Shown: piece by piece, positions 11,801-22,059 of the stretch
Position numbering within the stretch: position 1 is the stretch's first letter
Layout: the number at the start of each line of letters is the position of its first letter
Assembly (NCBI GenBank): GCA_037783415.1
Contig: JAZGTN010000037.1
Location: 496,001-560,000, forward strand
Direction: 5' to 3'
DNA from: Leptasterias polaris
Lineage: Eukaryota > Echinodermata > Asteroidea > Forcipulatida > Asteriidae
DNA length: 64,000 nt
Notes under the pieces: model-generated
Database searches by the model: none
Told to the model about the DNA's origin: nothing
What the model saw: the letters and a program-made list of their open reading frames with translations, nothing else
Position numbers and translations under genes: made by a program

Positions 11801-14800
11801 TCTTGACGTCTGCATTGAAAGAATCAAGTAAGTAAAGTAATAATAGAGAGATATTGTTTGTTTTTATAAATGGAGGTAAAAGAAATAGCTGTTGCAAGGA
11901 CCAAACAAAATGACCTGTGTTATGAATGTAAAAGGTGATAATGGCTGAACAGCATTTTGACTAATGCAGAGTCCTTCTCAAAAGGCTGATAAAATATTGT
12001 ATTATAGACAGATTGTTAGATTTTGTTTTTTGTTTATTCATGTTTCTGACTGTGCAAGTCTGAAACAGATTCTAATTTTTAGGGGGAGTCTTGGTTAAAA
12101 ATGTATGATGGAAAGTGTCGTGGCCAAGTGGTCACTAGCACACCGGACTCAAAGTCTGGTGTTTCTGATTAACAGAGTGTGGGTTCACAGTCCCGGGCGT
12201 GGCACTTGTGTCCTTAAAAGCAAGACACTTTATCATTATTGCTTTACGTAGCTGTGTGTTGTGTTTGCCCTCAAAGAACCCAATATACTCATCACCAGGA
12301 GCAGGAGTTTGACCTGGTGTTTCTGCCATGGTTGGCAGCAGACTGCGCTGTAGCACCTTGTAAACCATTACAAGGTGCTACATAAATGGGTCTCATAATT
12401 TAAAAAACTTAGCATTATCAATGTGTACCAAACATACTTGTTTTAAAAAAACAAAACATGATAAGCATTTTGAGATATAAAATATTATTTACTACATTCT
12501 TTAATTACTTGTATGAGTTTGAAATCAAGTTGAACAAAAGTTCAAGTGAAGACAAATAATGTGTAAAATGTACAACACTTTTTTTTGCCATAAGCAAATT
12601 CACTTTTTGTTTCAGATAATTTTTAGAATTATGCATTGGATGTTACACTGGTAATTTGAATAATAAAAACACCTGTCTTTACCTTTAATCTAAAACACTG
12701 CCCATTAATTGATTCTTGACAGACGAGCCAGAAAGGAGAAGACACCTCTGAGTCTGGGCTACAATGGAAACATTGTGGATATTTGGTACGTAGTCTTCAG
12801 TTTTAAAACATGTGCAAACTGACTCCCGGCTTGATCGGATCATAACTGTGTTTTGTGTGTATTTCTTCACCCATAATCAAGATTATCAGAACCCCGATCC
12901 TTGTATTTGGCAAGACACCCAGTAAAGTTTCATGGCCCATACTCCAGGCACTGTTCATTAAACTTTTGTCTAGTCCTTCTTTTCCATTTAAACAAAGGGG
13001 GAGTTTGATTTGATACCAGGCTATTCCATTTCAATTACAGGGAGCGTGTTGCAGCAGAGTATGACAGCACAGGAGAGTTACTGGTTGACCTTGGTTCCGA
13101 TCAGACCTCCTGCCATAACCCCTACAATGGAGGCTACTACCCAGTCCAGCTTAGCTTCGATGATGCTAACATCATGATGGCAGAAGACCCAGCTAGATTC
13201 AAGAACTTGGTTCAGGAAAGGTTAATCAAAATCCCCCCCCCCCCCCGCCAAAAAAATAATAAAATAAAAATCCCTTAAAATTGACATTGGGAATTGTTAA
13301 TTAGGCGTTTGATTTCTCAGGAATTTTCCTGATTTCAGGATTTTCTGAAAACTTCCTTGAGCCTTCAAATTATCTAGAAAGAAGCGAAGCAATCACCAAA
13401 GGGAGAAATAAATAGTCCACATTGTGTCCAAACCTGTAGTTTTGTATTCCTGGTGATGCACAGATTCTGTAAACCTCCTGAATTGAAAAATCTGGGAGAA
13501 TCTGGGTCTAGAGTAAGGGGGACCCAGAGCTGTAAGCTATTTGTCAGGAATTTTCATATTCCTCTTTTCTCATCCCTGGTTTATGAAGCTGTTATGAATT
13601 AAATATTGCCTGAGCAAATTTATCTACCGAGCAATAAATTAATGGGCACCAGTCAGTCACAACAATTTTAATCACAGGGCTCTTTTAAATTGTTGGCAAC
13701 TTTGCTTAGAAAGAAAGCACGATACTTCTTTGCTAAGTCCATTTTTGTGCCTGCCAGCTTTATGACATTGGGTCTAGACATAGAGGTAGTAGAGATATTG
13801 ATTCTTGGTTCTAGTGCTGCATAACACTTTGCTTAATAGCAGTTAAGATTGATACATATTTAGGATTGTGAAATCGGCCCCTGATATTACATAGTTCTTT
13901 ATACAAAAAGAAGAGAAATTCTGAGATTTAAACATCTACACTTTTGTAAGAATCTCATTAATTTTGAAGTAATAAACCACGGGGAAACTGACTGGATAAA
14001 CTTTCAATTATTTTGGGTTGAACCAAGAAAAATTGATTATAGCAGGACTTGAACCTGCAACCTCTGGATTAACATGTCCGCGCTGTACTAACTGAGCCAT
14101 CAATTTTGTAATCAATTTTTATTTATTTTTTGACACAGCTTGCGTCGTCAGATTACTGCCATTAACAAGCTGGCTGATCGAGGGTTGTACTTCTTTGACT
14201 ATGGGAATGCCTTCCTGCTGGAGGCCAGCCGAGCAGGTTGGTTCATGAGGAGTTTTATCTTCCCGACTCATTAACATGCCTTAGTTGACATCATTTTAAC
14301 GGGGTATAGGGACTTGTAACTTATTTCCAGTTTTCTTGAGGACTCTTTCTATTGGAAAATTCACTAAAACTCAATTTGATCTTGGAGCCCCTCTTTGATT
14401 CTAACTTGAACAGGGAGTCAATGTAGGCTCTGTAAGGATGGGAGTTGTATGATCACTTATGAGGACATTATTTTCTTGGTAGGTGCTGATGTGATGAAGG
14501 AAGGAGATCAGACTGGGAATCGGTTCAGATACCCGTCATATGTTCAGGATATCATGGGGTAAGAGATTAGTCTTAAATGCAGTGATTGGAAAGTATTAGT
14601 TGCTTCAACCTTGTATGATATATCCCGGAGGGACAATTTAGATTTGGAGTGTCGTGGTCGACCGGTCGCGTGATTTTAGAAGTAACAGGTTATTCAAGTT
14701 TTATTTAATATAATAATAATAATAATACTGGGCATTATATATTGCTCTATAAGAGAACACAGTGCTCACAATCAACAACAGAATTAAACCCCAAAAAGAA

Positions 14801-17471
14801 AAGAAGAAAATACATAAAAACAAGCAGATCATAAGCTGGGAAATAGGTGAGTTTTGAGTTGGCACTTGAAGATGGCAGTAGATGGCTGCTTCACTGACAG
14901 CACACACAGTAGCTTGTTCCACAATTTAATGGCAACAACAAAGAATGAACTGACCCTGGCCTTCCTTTTGGAGTGACATCGAGTGACATCAGAAGAGGAG
15001 CAAAGCCCCTGCTTTGGTATTCTATATTTCTGACTACTTCACTTGACGGGAAGATCATCTAAAGAAATAAAAACAATGACCTAATTGTTGTTTATCTCTG
15101 CAGTGACATATTTTCTCTTGGCTTTGGTCCTTTCCGATGGGTGTGTACGTCAGCTGACCCAAACGACCTGGCCACAACGGATGAGATTGCAACAACTGTT
15201 CTTGAGGACTTCATCAATCAAGGAGGTAGGGGAAGTCTTAATTTGAAAATTGTGTATTCAATAAAAAATCGACCAACAAAAGGTCAAAGGGCCACTCGAG
15301 TTGAGGGTAATAAGGTAAACTACAAGGGGGTATAGTATAAACTATTTTCATTTCATTTCATTTCAAAAATCTGTAGGCACTGAAAATGTAAAACTTGTTC
15401 TCGGATGCAAGAGTTACATTCATTTAAATTAGTTTATCGAGAAATTGTTGTCACTTAACTTTACAAAAACAACATTTAGGACATGGTTTGATTCGACTGG
15501 AATTAATTGATGACTTGATTTGAATTGACAAGAAATAGCTTCTTGATTTAAACGTCTTGATGTGTTCAAACATTAATTGATTATAACCTGCATTTCTTGT
15601 TTTCGTTTTTTACAGTTCCTGAGACAACCAAACAACAATACGAAGACAACATTCGCTGGATAAAAGAAGCTAACAAGCACAAGCTGGTAATACACACAAA
15701 TCTATTTGATGTGGTCATCTTAAAAACAATAGGGCCTCCACCAACATAGGGCTATAGATAGCTCATTTGAAAAAAGAAAGAAAGTTGCATCTCCTTATAG
15801 GTGATCCCTCCTGCTGCCACTCATCCCAGGTGGTATCATAAAATTGGGTGTAATCCCTGGCTATACGGCAGTTACAGGTTGTATGGCTTTACCAGCCAAT
15901 TATTATCATTATGGGGAACCTGACTATCTCTTCCCTGGTATACCCATAGGTGGTTGGTTCCCAAGCACGCATCCTTTACTCTGATCAGCGCGGTCGTATG
16001 GCAATTGCAGCAGCTTTTAACCAAGCAGTCAATGATGGCAGACTACATGGCCCGGTGAACATCAGCAGAGACCACCACGATGTCAGTGGGACAGACAGTC
16101 CATTTAGAGAGACGTCCAATATCTACGATGGGTCTGCCTTTTGTGCAGGTAAAAAGGGTACATTACTTCTCTGCGTCATGAGTGCACAAACTTCAAAATC
16201 TTGATTTTGCAAAAACGTTGAAATCTTTGGACTGTTCCATTGTGCCAAAACATCATGTTGAAATATTTTGCAATCATGTGTATGCACGCGAACCCTACCG
16301 CTGCGATACATTGTACACTGCAACAATAAATGACCACAGCATTGATTAAAGCCTGCACACTTTGCTTGATTTAATATTTAAACCCCGTTTATGTTAAACA
16401 ATTTCTGTTTTATTTCCTTGACAGACATGGCAGTCCAGAACGTGATCGGAGATTCATTCCGTGGTGCCACGTGGGTGGCTCTACACAATGGGGGAGGTGT
16501 GGGATGGGGTGAGGTGGTTAATGGAGGGTTTGGTCTGATGCTGGATGGATCAGAGAGGGCTGGAGAGAGAGCTAAATCCATGCTTGCCTGGGATGTCAGT
16601 AATGGGGTAAGTGGGGTGTAGTTTTATTGGATGGTTGGCGGTATGGGGTGGGCAAGGTGAATTGACAGTTAGGGCCGAGTTTAGAGAAGGCTGGTGGACA
16701 GAGGGGCCATTGTTCCCTGGGATGTCAGTAATGGGGTAAGTGGGGTGTAGTTTTTTTGGACGGTTGATGGTATGGGGTGGGCAAGGTGAACTCAGGGCTG
16801 AGTTTAGGCTGGAGGAGAGAGGGGCCATGGCTCCCTAAGATGTCGGTAATTGGTGAAGTGTGGTATCATATTATGAGAGATTGCTTTATTAGTGTTACTT
16901 GGGTTTGAGGCAAGGTGATCAAATTGGCCACGGACAAAGATGATAAATCTGGAACCAGCCAAATCACTTCACCTCATTCAATTGACTGAACTGCGACAGG
17001 ACACAAATAAACCAGCTTCTGTTTATTTGCAACATGAACCATGTCAGTGGTTGATCAGCTGATTTTCTGGTTTGTAGGTTGTTTTCATAGATAGCCCTTT
17101 GAGCTTCAAGGAAAGAATACTTCCACACCTCTACTATTTCATTTATCGGAATGTCGAGAGTCTTTCAATTCTCTGACAAACTAAATCCTCAAATTTGTTT
17201 ACAATCTGAAAGTTCTCTGGCCTAAGAGGAGACTGCTGTACCCATTTTCCCCTGGATTTGTGCTTAATTTTCCTGCAATCCCACCTCTAATAATCACTCT
17301 GCTCCGCTCCCTTCTTTATACTTCAAATCCAAGGTGGCACGCCGGAGCTGGTCAGGCAACACTAAAGCCCAGGAGACCATCTGCAGAGCCATGCAGGGCA
17401 ATAATAAACTCAAGGTGACGCTGCCGCACAACGTCCAGTCTGATGTACTGAAGAGAGCCTTCCGAGACTAA
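2881..17471 (+). CDS. UROC1: Urocanate hydratase (urocanase), 18 exons, complete
   Basis: It converts urocanate to 4-imidazolone-5-propionate with tightly bound NAD+, step 2 of histidine breakdown, in the cytosol. Exons: 2881-3006, 5386-5516, 6448-6541, 7043-7102, 8035-8163, 9058-9119, 10585-10651, 11119-11300, 11777-11827, 12723-12785, 13041-13220, 14139-14236, 14483-14558, 15104-15225, 15616-15686, 15950-16148, 16425-16606, 17334-17471. All introns are GT..AG and phases agree; the sum is 2031 nt, or 676 residues, the length I recall for human UROC1. Visible family blocks are YGGNGQVFSNWAQ (residues 125-137), TSGLGGMSGAQ (246-256), DQTSCHNPYNGGYYPVQ with Cys346 (the conserved cysteine region), GSQARILYSDQ (507-517) and DHHDVSGTDSPFRETSN. 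The exon 2 start was chosen at 5386, not 5397, because it restores LALQNALRYF. Introns carry SINEs, MITEs and a piggyBac derivative. Exon 17 has a duplicated end. Confidence 0.96.
3007..4332. other. UROC1 intron 1, unannotated part
   Basis: AT-rich intron sequence with several poly-A and poly-T runs (3570-3580, 3738-3748, 3920-3930). I see no gene and no element whose ends I can define. Confidence 0.5.
4333..4520 (+). mobile_element. tRNA-derived SINE, family B copy
   Basis: A tRNA-like head with an A box (GGTTGGCTCAGTGGTCAG) and a B box (GGTTCGATTCC) is followed by the family body containing GTGGATTGGGT and GTGGGTTTTC. Related copies lie at 17760-17912 (+) and 23748-23903 (-). The copy is diverged, so it is an old insertion. 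Confidence 0.7.
4590..5045 (-). mobile_element. LINE ORF2 C-terminal fragment
   Basis: About 114 codons remain in frame on the minus strand (5025 down to 4684). They contain the motif pattern of a non-LTR retrotransposon carboxy end: LEWKSLQERRLAARLTLLYK, then SFLPRTIAQWNSLP. The 3' end carries a short GATGCA-type repeat tail near 4600-4614, typical of target-primed insertion. Everything upstream, including the reverse transcriptase, is missing, so this is a dead 5'-truncated copy inside UROC1 intron 1. Confidence 0.8.
5757..5912 (+). mobile_element. Short AGGCCTG-bounded non-autonomous element
   Basis: The element begins AGGCCTGGATATAAC and ends TTCAAGGCCTG. It shares internal phrases (GGTGCCCTTTC, CAATGGAAGTGCC, AAAATGAAAATGG) with a copy at 63303-63441. 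The apparent 74-codon frame across it is a by-product of the repeat, since the other copy is open for a different length. hAT-like terminal logic is possible but unproven. Confidence 0.55.
7215..7470. repeat. Unclassified interspersed repeat in UROC1 intron 4
   Basis: A GC-richer block stands out from the intron. The phrase CTGCCGCGGAGT occurs twice (near 7241 and 7393), and the block ends with GCGTTTCGACTAGC. It resembles the non-coding part of a retroelement, but I cannot classify it. Confidence 0.4.
7490..7705 (-). mobile_element. tRNA-derived SINE, family D copy
   Basis: Read on the minus strand it has a tRNA-like head (GGTGGTTTTGTGGTAAGACA, then the TCTAGAATGG and GTTTCGAATCCC region) and a body with GTACTGAGTACAGAGTGC. 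Copies are at 34569-34705 and 58914-59120. A separate stretch of the same body in the opposite orientation follows at 7727-7860, making a local inverted arrangement. Confidence 0.65.
7727..7860 (+). mobile_element. SINE family D body fragment, opposite orientation
   Basis: It contains CACAGGACTCGGGGAAAGTA and CTGAGTATACAGTGC, the body of the family D SINE without its tRNA head. It lies about 20 bases after a minus-strand copy, inside UROC1 intron 4. Confidence 0.5.
9262..10039 (+). mobile_element. piggyBac-type deletion derivative
   Basis: The element (9266-10035) is flanked by TTAA at 9262-9265 and 10036-10039, and its ends form the inverted repeat CCCTTTCAATAC. TTAA targets with CCC ends are the hallmark of the piggyBac superfamily. 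Inside, 9555-9851 encodes an acidic 98-codon N-terminal piece (SDSELDSKISEEEPSEDSDE) like the acidic head of piggyBac transposases. Near 9930 the phrase KKCEHCTLLFC suggests a remnant of the cysteine-rich tail. The catalytic core is absent, so the copy cannot move by itself. It sits in UROC1 intron 6. Two copies of a TGTCGAGTTTACTCGACA palindrome lie just inside the left end. Confidence 0.82.
9284..9342. repeat. Paired 18-bp palindromes in the piggyBac left end
   Basis: TGTCGAGTTTACTCGACA occurs twice, starting near 9281 and 9323, each preceded by ACCAWTG-like sequence. Subterminal repeats of this kind are typical transposase-binding sites. Confidence 0.7.
10172..10547. mobile_element. TTAA-flanked MITE, copy 1
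   Basis: The element (10176-10543, 368 bp) has TIRs starting AGGCACTG and TTAA on both sides. Most of its length is internally palindromic around AGGCTTCATGCATGAAGTCT. Copies 2 and 3 are at 19783-20149 and 21327-21680 with identical flank type. It has no coding capacity. It lies in UROC1 intron 6, ending 42 bases before exon 7. Confidence 0.88.
10729..10834 (-). mobile_element. tRNA-derived SINE, family C copy
   Basis: On the minus strand the head reads as a tRNA-like A box (ATATAGCTCAGTTTGTAGAG) and B-box region (GGTTCAAATTCC), followed by the body CTAGTCAATTTGTCTTTG. Related copies: 13968-14103, 30418-30512, 31029-31130 (all -) and 30028-30118 (+). Confidence 0.7.
10890..11085. mobile_element. 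Half copy of the GGGTGTGTACAAC MITE
   Basis: It matches, in reverse orientation, the left half of the complete element at 29581-29930 (shared TTCTCAAAAACTA, TGCAAATCTGTGAAT, CTTACCAATGTT). Only about half is present and it ends 33 bases before UROC1 exon 8. Confidence 0.5.
11630..11755. repeat. GATT-rich simple repeat in UROC1 intron 8
   Basis: Imperfect repeats of GATTGATTGACTTGATGATTGATCAATT run up to 11755, about 20 bases before exon 9. Confidence 0.8.
12115..12402 (+). mobile_element. tRNA-derived SINE, family A copy
   Basis: The head reads GTCGTGGCCAAGTGGTCAC (A box), and GTGTGGGTTCACAGTCCC marks the B box. The body has GTGTCCTTAAAAGCAAGACACTT. The A and B boxes resemble a serine- or leucine-type tRNA with a long variable arm. 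Sister copies are at 20777-20995, 27664-27984, 35488-35570 and 60908-61228. Confidence 0.78.
13968..14103 (-). mobile_element. tRNA-derived SINE, family C copy
   Basis: On the minus strand the tRNA-like region reads GATGGCTCAGTTAGTACAGC and GGTTGCAGGTTCAAGTCC, with the body CTTGGTTCAACCC and the end GTGGTTTATTACT. It ends 35 bases before UROC1 exon 12. Confidence 0.72.
14310..14410. mobile_element. Right-end fragment of the GAGGAGCTCTAAGGTC MITE
   Basis: It contains GGACTCTTTCTATTGGAAAA, CTCAATTTGATCTTGGAG and CCCCTCTTTG, matching the right arm of the element at 59851-60363. Only this end is present. Confidence 0.55.
14698..14995 (-). mobile_element. LINE ORF2 C-terminal fragment (CR1/L2-like)
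   Basis: On the minus strand the sequence encodes FFVVAIKLWNKLL followed by STAIFKCQLKTHLF, the usual closing block of CR1/L2 ORF2. The 3' end (plus-strand left side) is an AAT/ATT microsatellite at 14708-14729, the usual tail of this clade. The copy is 5'-truncated, frame-damaged and lies in UROC1 intron 13. Confidence 0.7.
16552..16870. repeat. Tandem triplication covering the end and donor of UROC1 exon 17
   Basis: Unit 1 includes the last ~55 nt of exon 17 and its donor at 16607. Unit 2 repeats GGGATGTCAGTAATGGGG plus GTAAGT 129 bases later, with a second intact-looking donor at 16736. Unit 3 (about 16801-16870) is decayed and has lost the donor. Use of the second donor would add GTAAGTGGGGTG then an immediate TAG, ending the protein about 46 residues early. 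Confidence 0.85.
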
Positions 17472-17759
17472 CCAGGTTGACACCCTCTCCTCTACACCCT
17501 CACCATCCGTACCCTCTACATCAGCGCCCAAACTAGGGTAACATTTTAGGGGGACTGACGGGGTGCACCATTTTCCCCGTAAAATGTGGGCTCTAAAGTG
17601 CTACTAAATTTCATTTAGAGAAGAAAACAGGGTTACTGAGAAAACAATTTTTTGGAGGAGGATTGTCTATGTATTCACCAACGACACATTCAACATTTTC
17701 TTTCTTTCATAGTATTTCAATTAATAAAGACATGGTAATGCCTCATGTTTGGACCATAG
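17472..17759. promoter_or_regulatory. UROC1 3' untranslated region and candidate polyadenylation signal
   Basis: An AATAAA at 17723-17728, about 250 bases after the stop, is the first good polyadenylation hexamer. Other sites further on cannot be excluded. Confidence 0.45.
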
Positions 17760-17912
17760 GTCAGTCTGGTTGGTGTACTGGTTATCTTTCCTCGCCTTCC
17801 ACATCTAGAACCCCGGTTCAAATCCAACCGGGGGCCACTATGTGGATTGGGTTTTCAGTCCGAACCGGATGGCGTGGTTTTCCCAGTAAGAACAGAAAGT
17901 TGTTAATCATTT
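17760..17912 (+). mobile_element. tRNA-derived SINE, family B copy
   Basis: It has the family B head (GGTCAGTCTGGTTGGTGTAC), the B box (CGGTTCAAATCC) and the body GTGGATTGGGTTTTCAGTCC. It lies in the spacer between the two genes. Confidence 0.72.
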
Positions 17913-19288
17913 CGTTCTTGGATGTTCAGACCATTTTGGTTGAATTGTCTGGAGGCCACTAATCTACAGTTTCTCCCTACTCAGATGAACAGTCTCTGTG
18001 GTTAATATCTAAATGTATTTGAAGGATTAAACTGTTGCCAGATTAGTCAAATAGTTTTTAAAGTTCATTAAGTTTGGTTTGGGACTGGCGACATCATTCT
18101 TTTTATCTTTCAAACTTTGGGTGATAATGAAAGTAAAATGGTTTACTCAGTAGTTTTACTTTATAGCTAAAAGTCTTTTGTATCCTTCACTGAAATTAAA
18201 GAAATATATAAAACGGAGGTAGAGATATTATAAGTTTACTTTTGGCGATATTATTTTTCTTAATCGATATTCTGGGTTTAGTTTAATGAAGTTTGACTTT
18301 ATTTGTTATTGACTTTTTCAAGATTTAAAATTTACAATAATGTCTCTGTAAAATGAACAAGGGAGCATTATAAACACCAATGCATACTATACAAGTATTG
18401 GATACACACGAATGCATTGTCGCACAATATCATCATGAAATGAAATCTGGACTATTATGGAAAAGTCGGATTTCACCGAGTGACCATATTCTCTGACAAC
18501 GCACAAAAGAAATGCATTTAATATTCGTTTTATATAACTCGCACATCGATCCTTGCCATTTGGACAAATGTTCACAATAAATGGACACGGAAACTAGTCC
18601 ACCCCACACTCACACTCACACCAACCCCTTCTAAATAACACCGACCTTGTCTGCCGTGGCACGAACTTGCCTCATTTGGACAAATGAGTATGGAACAATT
18701 ATTTTTGAAACGACGCTAATCTGTGAAGTGCCCCAAGCATTCTATATTTATCAATGTAGAACAACGCAACGTAACATAGGTTTATGTCACACCTCTTGTT
18801 GCTATGGGTTGACCAATCAGAATCTAAGATTCATGTTTGCTTGACGATAATCAGTGTGATGTTAAAATTAAAATACCAATAATATTGATTGCTTTTGTGA
18901 AAACCACTTTGGATTTTAACAGCAGTAGGCTTCAGGTTCTTGTGTTCTGTAATTGCAGGAGATTAAACATCTATTTTTCAAATAAAAAATTGCCTGATTT
19001 TACAGATTTACTGCTGCCATGGCATTGTTTTTTACTTACGTTTTTTCCAAGCTCTGAATTTAACTGTATATACAGCTAGTAAGAAAAATGGATGCTTAGC
19101 ATGTTCCTTCGCTTAGCAAATTATTTTGGGGGAGCCAGATATGATTGCACATGCATCTAGGCCGGTAAGCTGATTTGCTATTCTTGTCACAAATGAAACA
19201 AGATATAAAATTATTTTTAAAAGCTTAATGTAAATGGACGTCATCGATGTTAAAACCTACATTTTCTTCTCTGCAAGAATTCTGTCTG
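17913..19288. other. UROC1-HAL spacer, unannotated part
   Basis: AT-rich sequence without recognisable genes. A CACTCACACT run lies near 18610. Short frames on both strands resemble nothing known. Confidence 0.45.
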
Positions 19289-19485
19289 TATAGACGATGT
19301 GACCTCCGTTTACATTCAAACCGCCCTCTGTTGTCCAAGTCATGTTCCGCCGGGCAAAAAGACGCGTAGTCATGGTAATATTGCGTGTACTTTCTAGCTG
19401 GCAAGTACACAAAGGTTTTGCCCGACGACATGCGCGCGCATCATGTTATGATTTTCAAATGACGTCAGAGGTCACATCGTCTATA
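19289..19485. mobile_element. Small palindromic MITE with TATAGACGATGTGACCTC ends
   Basis: TATAGACGATGTGACCTC at 19289 recurs inverted at 19468-19485 (GAGGTCACATCGTCTATA). The interior is CpG-containing (GACGCG, GCGCGCGC), unlike the surrounding DNA. A consensus TGACGTCA lies next to the right arm. No coding capacity is seen. Confidence 0.8.
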
Positions 19486-19778
19486 TTTACAGGAATTAAC
19501 TGCCAAGTGTTACAATTTTTTTAAAGATTTTTTAAAACAAATTTCAAATTACAAAAATTATTATTACATTTCCACCATTTTATTTAACCCTTTTCAAACC
19601 ATTCTGATTTCTGAAACAAGAAAAAGTGTTAGTGGGTTATCTATCCTACTGGTTAGTGCTTCAATTCTTCCATCACTTTTTTCAAAAACTTAAAATCCAC
19701 TTCAAAACCCAATAATTTCATTTTACAGTTAACACCATAATTCTAAATCATTTTAAACATTTTCGAAAGGCAATTAGC

Positions 19779-20153
19779 TTAAAGGCACTAACACGTTTGG
19801 TAATTGTCAAAGACCAGTATTCTCACTTGGTGTATCCCAACATATGCATAAAATAACAAGCCTGTGAAAATTTGGGCTGAATTGGTCATTGAAGTTGCAA
19901 GAAAATGATGAAAGAAAAAACACCCTTGTTGTACAAATTAGTGTGCTTTCAGATAGGAATAAAAGGCTTCTGGCCAGAAGTCTTTTATTATTTTAGTGAG
20001 AAATTACCTCTTTCTCAAAAACTACGTTAGTTCAGAGGGAGTCGTTTCTCACAATGTTTTATACTATCAACAGCTCTCCATTGCTCGTTACCAAGTAAGT
20101 TTTTATGCTAATATATATTTTGAGTAATTACCAAACGTGTTCAATGCCTTTAA
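19779..20153. mobile_element. TTAA-flanked MITE, copy 2
   Basis: Element 19783-20149 with TTAA at both borders. It is near-identical in layout to 10176-10543, with a central hairpin AGGCTTCTGGCCAGAAGTCT. It lies in the spacer between UROC1 and HAL. Confidence 0.88.
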
Positions 20154-20776
20154 AACAACAATAATTCACTGAAATTATGTTACGTCAAAAAGTATAATAT
20201 TTTTTCTCTCGCAAATAACAAATTTCGTAGCTTGCCCTTTCAGCACACATTTAAAAAAAAAAATTGTCGAGCAAGTGTAACATTGAAAACACATTATTAT
20301 GCAATACAAGTTAATTTGTTTTTGACATTTGAAATAATTTGATTTCTATGGGTTACCTATACCAATTCCACGTTTAAAAGAATATATCAAAAAATAAGAA
20401 AATGGCACACAAAATTGTTCTATAAAATATACTTGTCTCCAAAAAAAAAAAAATTAATAATAATTAAACCCTGGGAAACCGAGACTACACCTTCATGGAA
20501 TTAAAAAATATGCTTTTGAAAAATATAAGAAAAATACGAAGTGTTTTTCTAGTAAAAAATATAGAGGATTACAAATTTGAAAAAAAGCTACTCTGTAAAG
20601 CCGAGTATTGCAAGATTTTTGCGTTTCTGAAGGTTCCAACAAATCATGCATTTATTTCAGATAGATAAAAACCAGAGCAAGATGGAAGTGTCCTTGTTGC
20701 TCGATCAATAAATGTTGAAACAACTAACATTATTTCAGTAAAAAAATAAAAATAAAAATAAAATCAAAGATTTCAG
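20154..20776. other. Spacer, unannotated AT-rich DNA
   Basis: Long A and T runs; nothing identifiable. Confidence 0.45.
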
Positions 20777-20995
20777 ACGATGATCAGAGCACCGGACTCA
20801 AGCTCTTGTGTTTCTGATAAGCAGAGTGTGGGTTCAAGTCCCGGTCGTGGCACTTGTGTTCTTAGACAAGATACTTTACCATTATGGCTGCGTCCTTCGG
20901 AGGTCCAGTGTACTAGGATTGGTGGCGCACATAAAAGAACCCAGAGCACTCCTTAAGGAGGAGCAATGATTAACCCCGGTGTTTCTGGTCACAAA
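20777..20995 (+). mobile_element. tRNA-derived SINE, family A copy
   Basis: Recognised by GAGCACCGGACTCAAG, the B-box region GTGTGGGTTCAAGTCCCGG, and the body with CAAGATACTTTACCATTA and AAAAGAACCCAGAGCA. The A box is decayed. An AATAAC/AATAAT simple repeat follows at 21060-21090. Confidence 0.72.
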
Positions 20996-21322
20996 AGCAA
21001 GCACCCTTGTTTACAGGTTTCCTTATGAGGTATCCTTGATTCATTACCAGAAAAATATGATAACAATAATAACAATAATAACAATAATAGCATTTAAAAA
21101 AATCAAGTGTGAAAGGAAATTGAAAACCCATCCTAAGCACTATAAGGAGAAAAGAAACGGGAAGCTATTTCACTAGAATATGGTAAGAAACAACAAAAAC
21201 AGGAAACAGGAAACTAATGTCCCTGAACACTTGGAGCTCAGTACTCCATTACGTAAATGTAGATGTTAAAAGGTGTAGATGTCTCTTGAACATTTCTTTT
21301 ATGTTGGGTGTCCATGCATGAG

Positions 21323-21684
21323 TTAAAGGCACTGGACACGTTTGGTAATTGTCAAAGACCAGTATTCTCACTTGGTGTATCATAACATATGCATAAAATA
21401 ACAAACCTGTGAAAACTTGGGCTCAATTGGTCATCGAAGTTGCAAGAAAATAATGAAAGAAAAAACACCCTTGTTGCACAAATTTGTGTGCTTTCAGAGA
21501 AGTCTTTTTCAGATTCAAATATTTTAGTGAGAAATTACCTCTTTCTCAAAAACTACGTTACTTTCGAGGGAGTCGTTTCTCACAATGTTTTATACTTTCA
21601 AAAGCTCTCCGTTGCTCGTTACCAAGTAAGTTTTTATGCTAATATATATTTTGAGTAATTACCAAATGTGTCCAGTGCCTTTAA
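21323..21684. mobile_element. TTAA-flanked MITE, copy 3
   Basis: Element 21327-21680 with TTAA on both sides and ends AGGCACTGGACACG and its complement. It is slightly shorter than copies 1 and 2 in the central hairpin. Its right TTAA is shared with the hairpin at 21681-21723. Confidence 0.88.
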
Positions 21685-21723
21685 GCATGGAGGTAGAAAT
21701 CTATTTCTACCTCCATGCTTTAA
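21681..21723. repeat. Near-perfect 18-20 bp hairpin
   Basis: Arms AAGCATGGAGGTAGAAAT and its exact complement are separated by two bases. Starting with TTAA and ending TTTAA, it looks like two abutting TIRs of a MITE that lost its interior. The phrase AGCATGGAGGTAGAA recurs at 62213-62227. Confidence 0.8.
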
Positions 21724-22053
21724 GGAAACAAAATCACAGGTCGCAATGTTTGAATACACGCCAGACTTAGTTTACACAGGCTATTAAGAAAACTATACGA
21801 ATTATTATCAAAATTACCAATATTCAGAGAGTCTATGTCACCCTAACAATTTGTTGAAGAAAATCCCTAACCTTTGTTATGGTCTGCCAGTAGCTTTGCA
21901 CAAGCATGGGTCCCTAAGTTTCTGAATACAATCGAGACCAGTTAAAAAAAAAAAAAAACGCTGTGAAAATTCACGATCATTTGACCGCAAAGTCTCACTT
22001 GCGATCTTACATTTTTCCCCTTGTAAAATTTGTATCATTTAATTAAACAATTT

Positions 22054-22059
22054 TTTATT
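22054..22059 (-). promoter_or_regulatory. Candidate HAL polyadenylation signal
   Basis: TTTATT on the plus strand is AATAAA for HAL, about 210 bases beyond its stop codon. Position is reasonable; use is inferred. Confidence 0.4.

Noticed and set aside
16391..16621. Separate small gene at UROC1 exon 17
   Set aside because: It is exon 17 read through its donor into intron sequence (ending VSNGVSGV).
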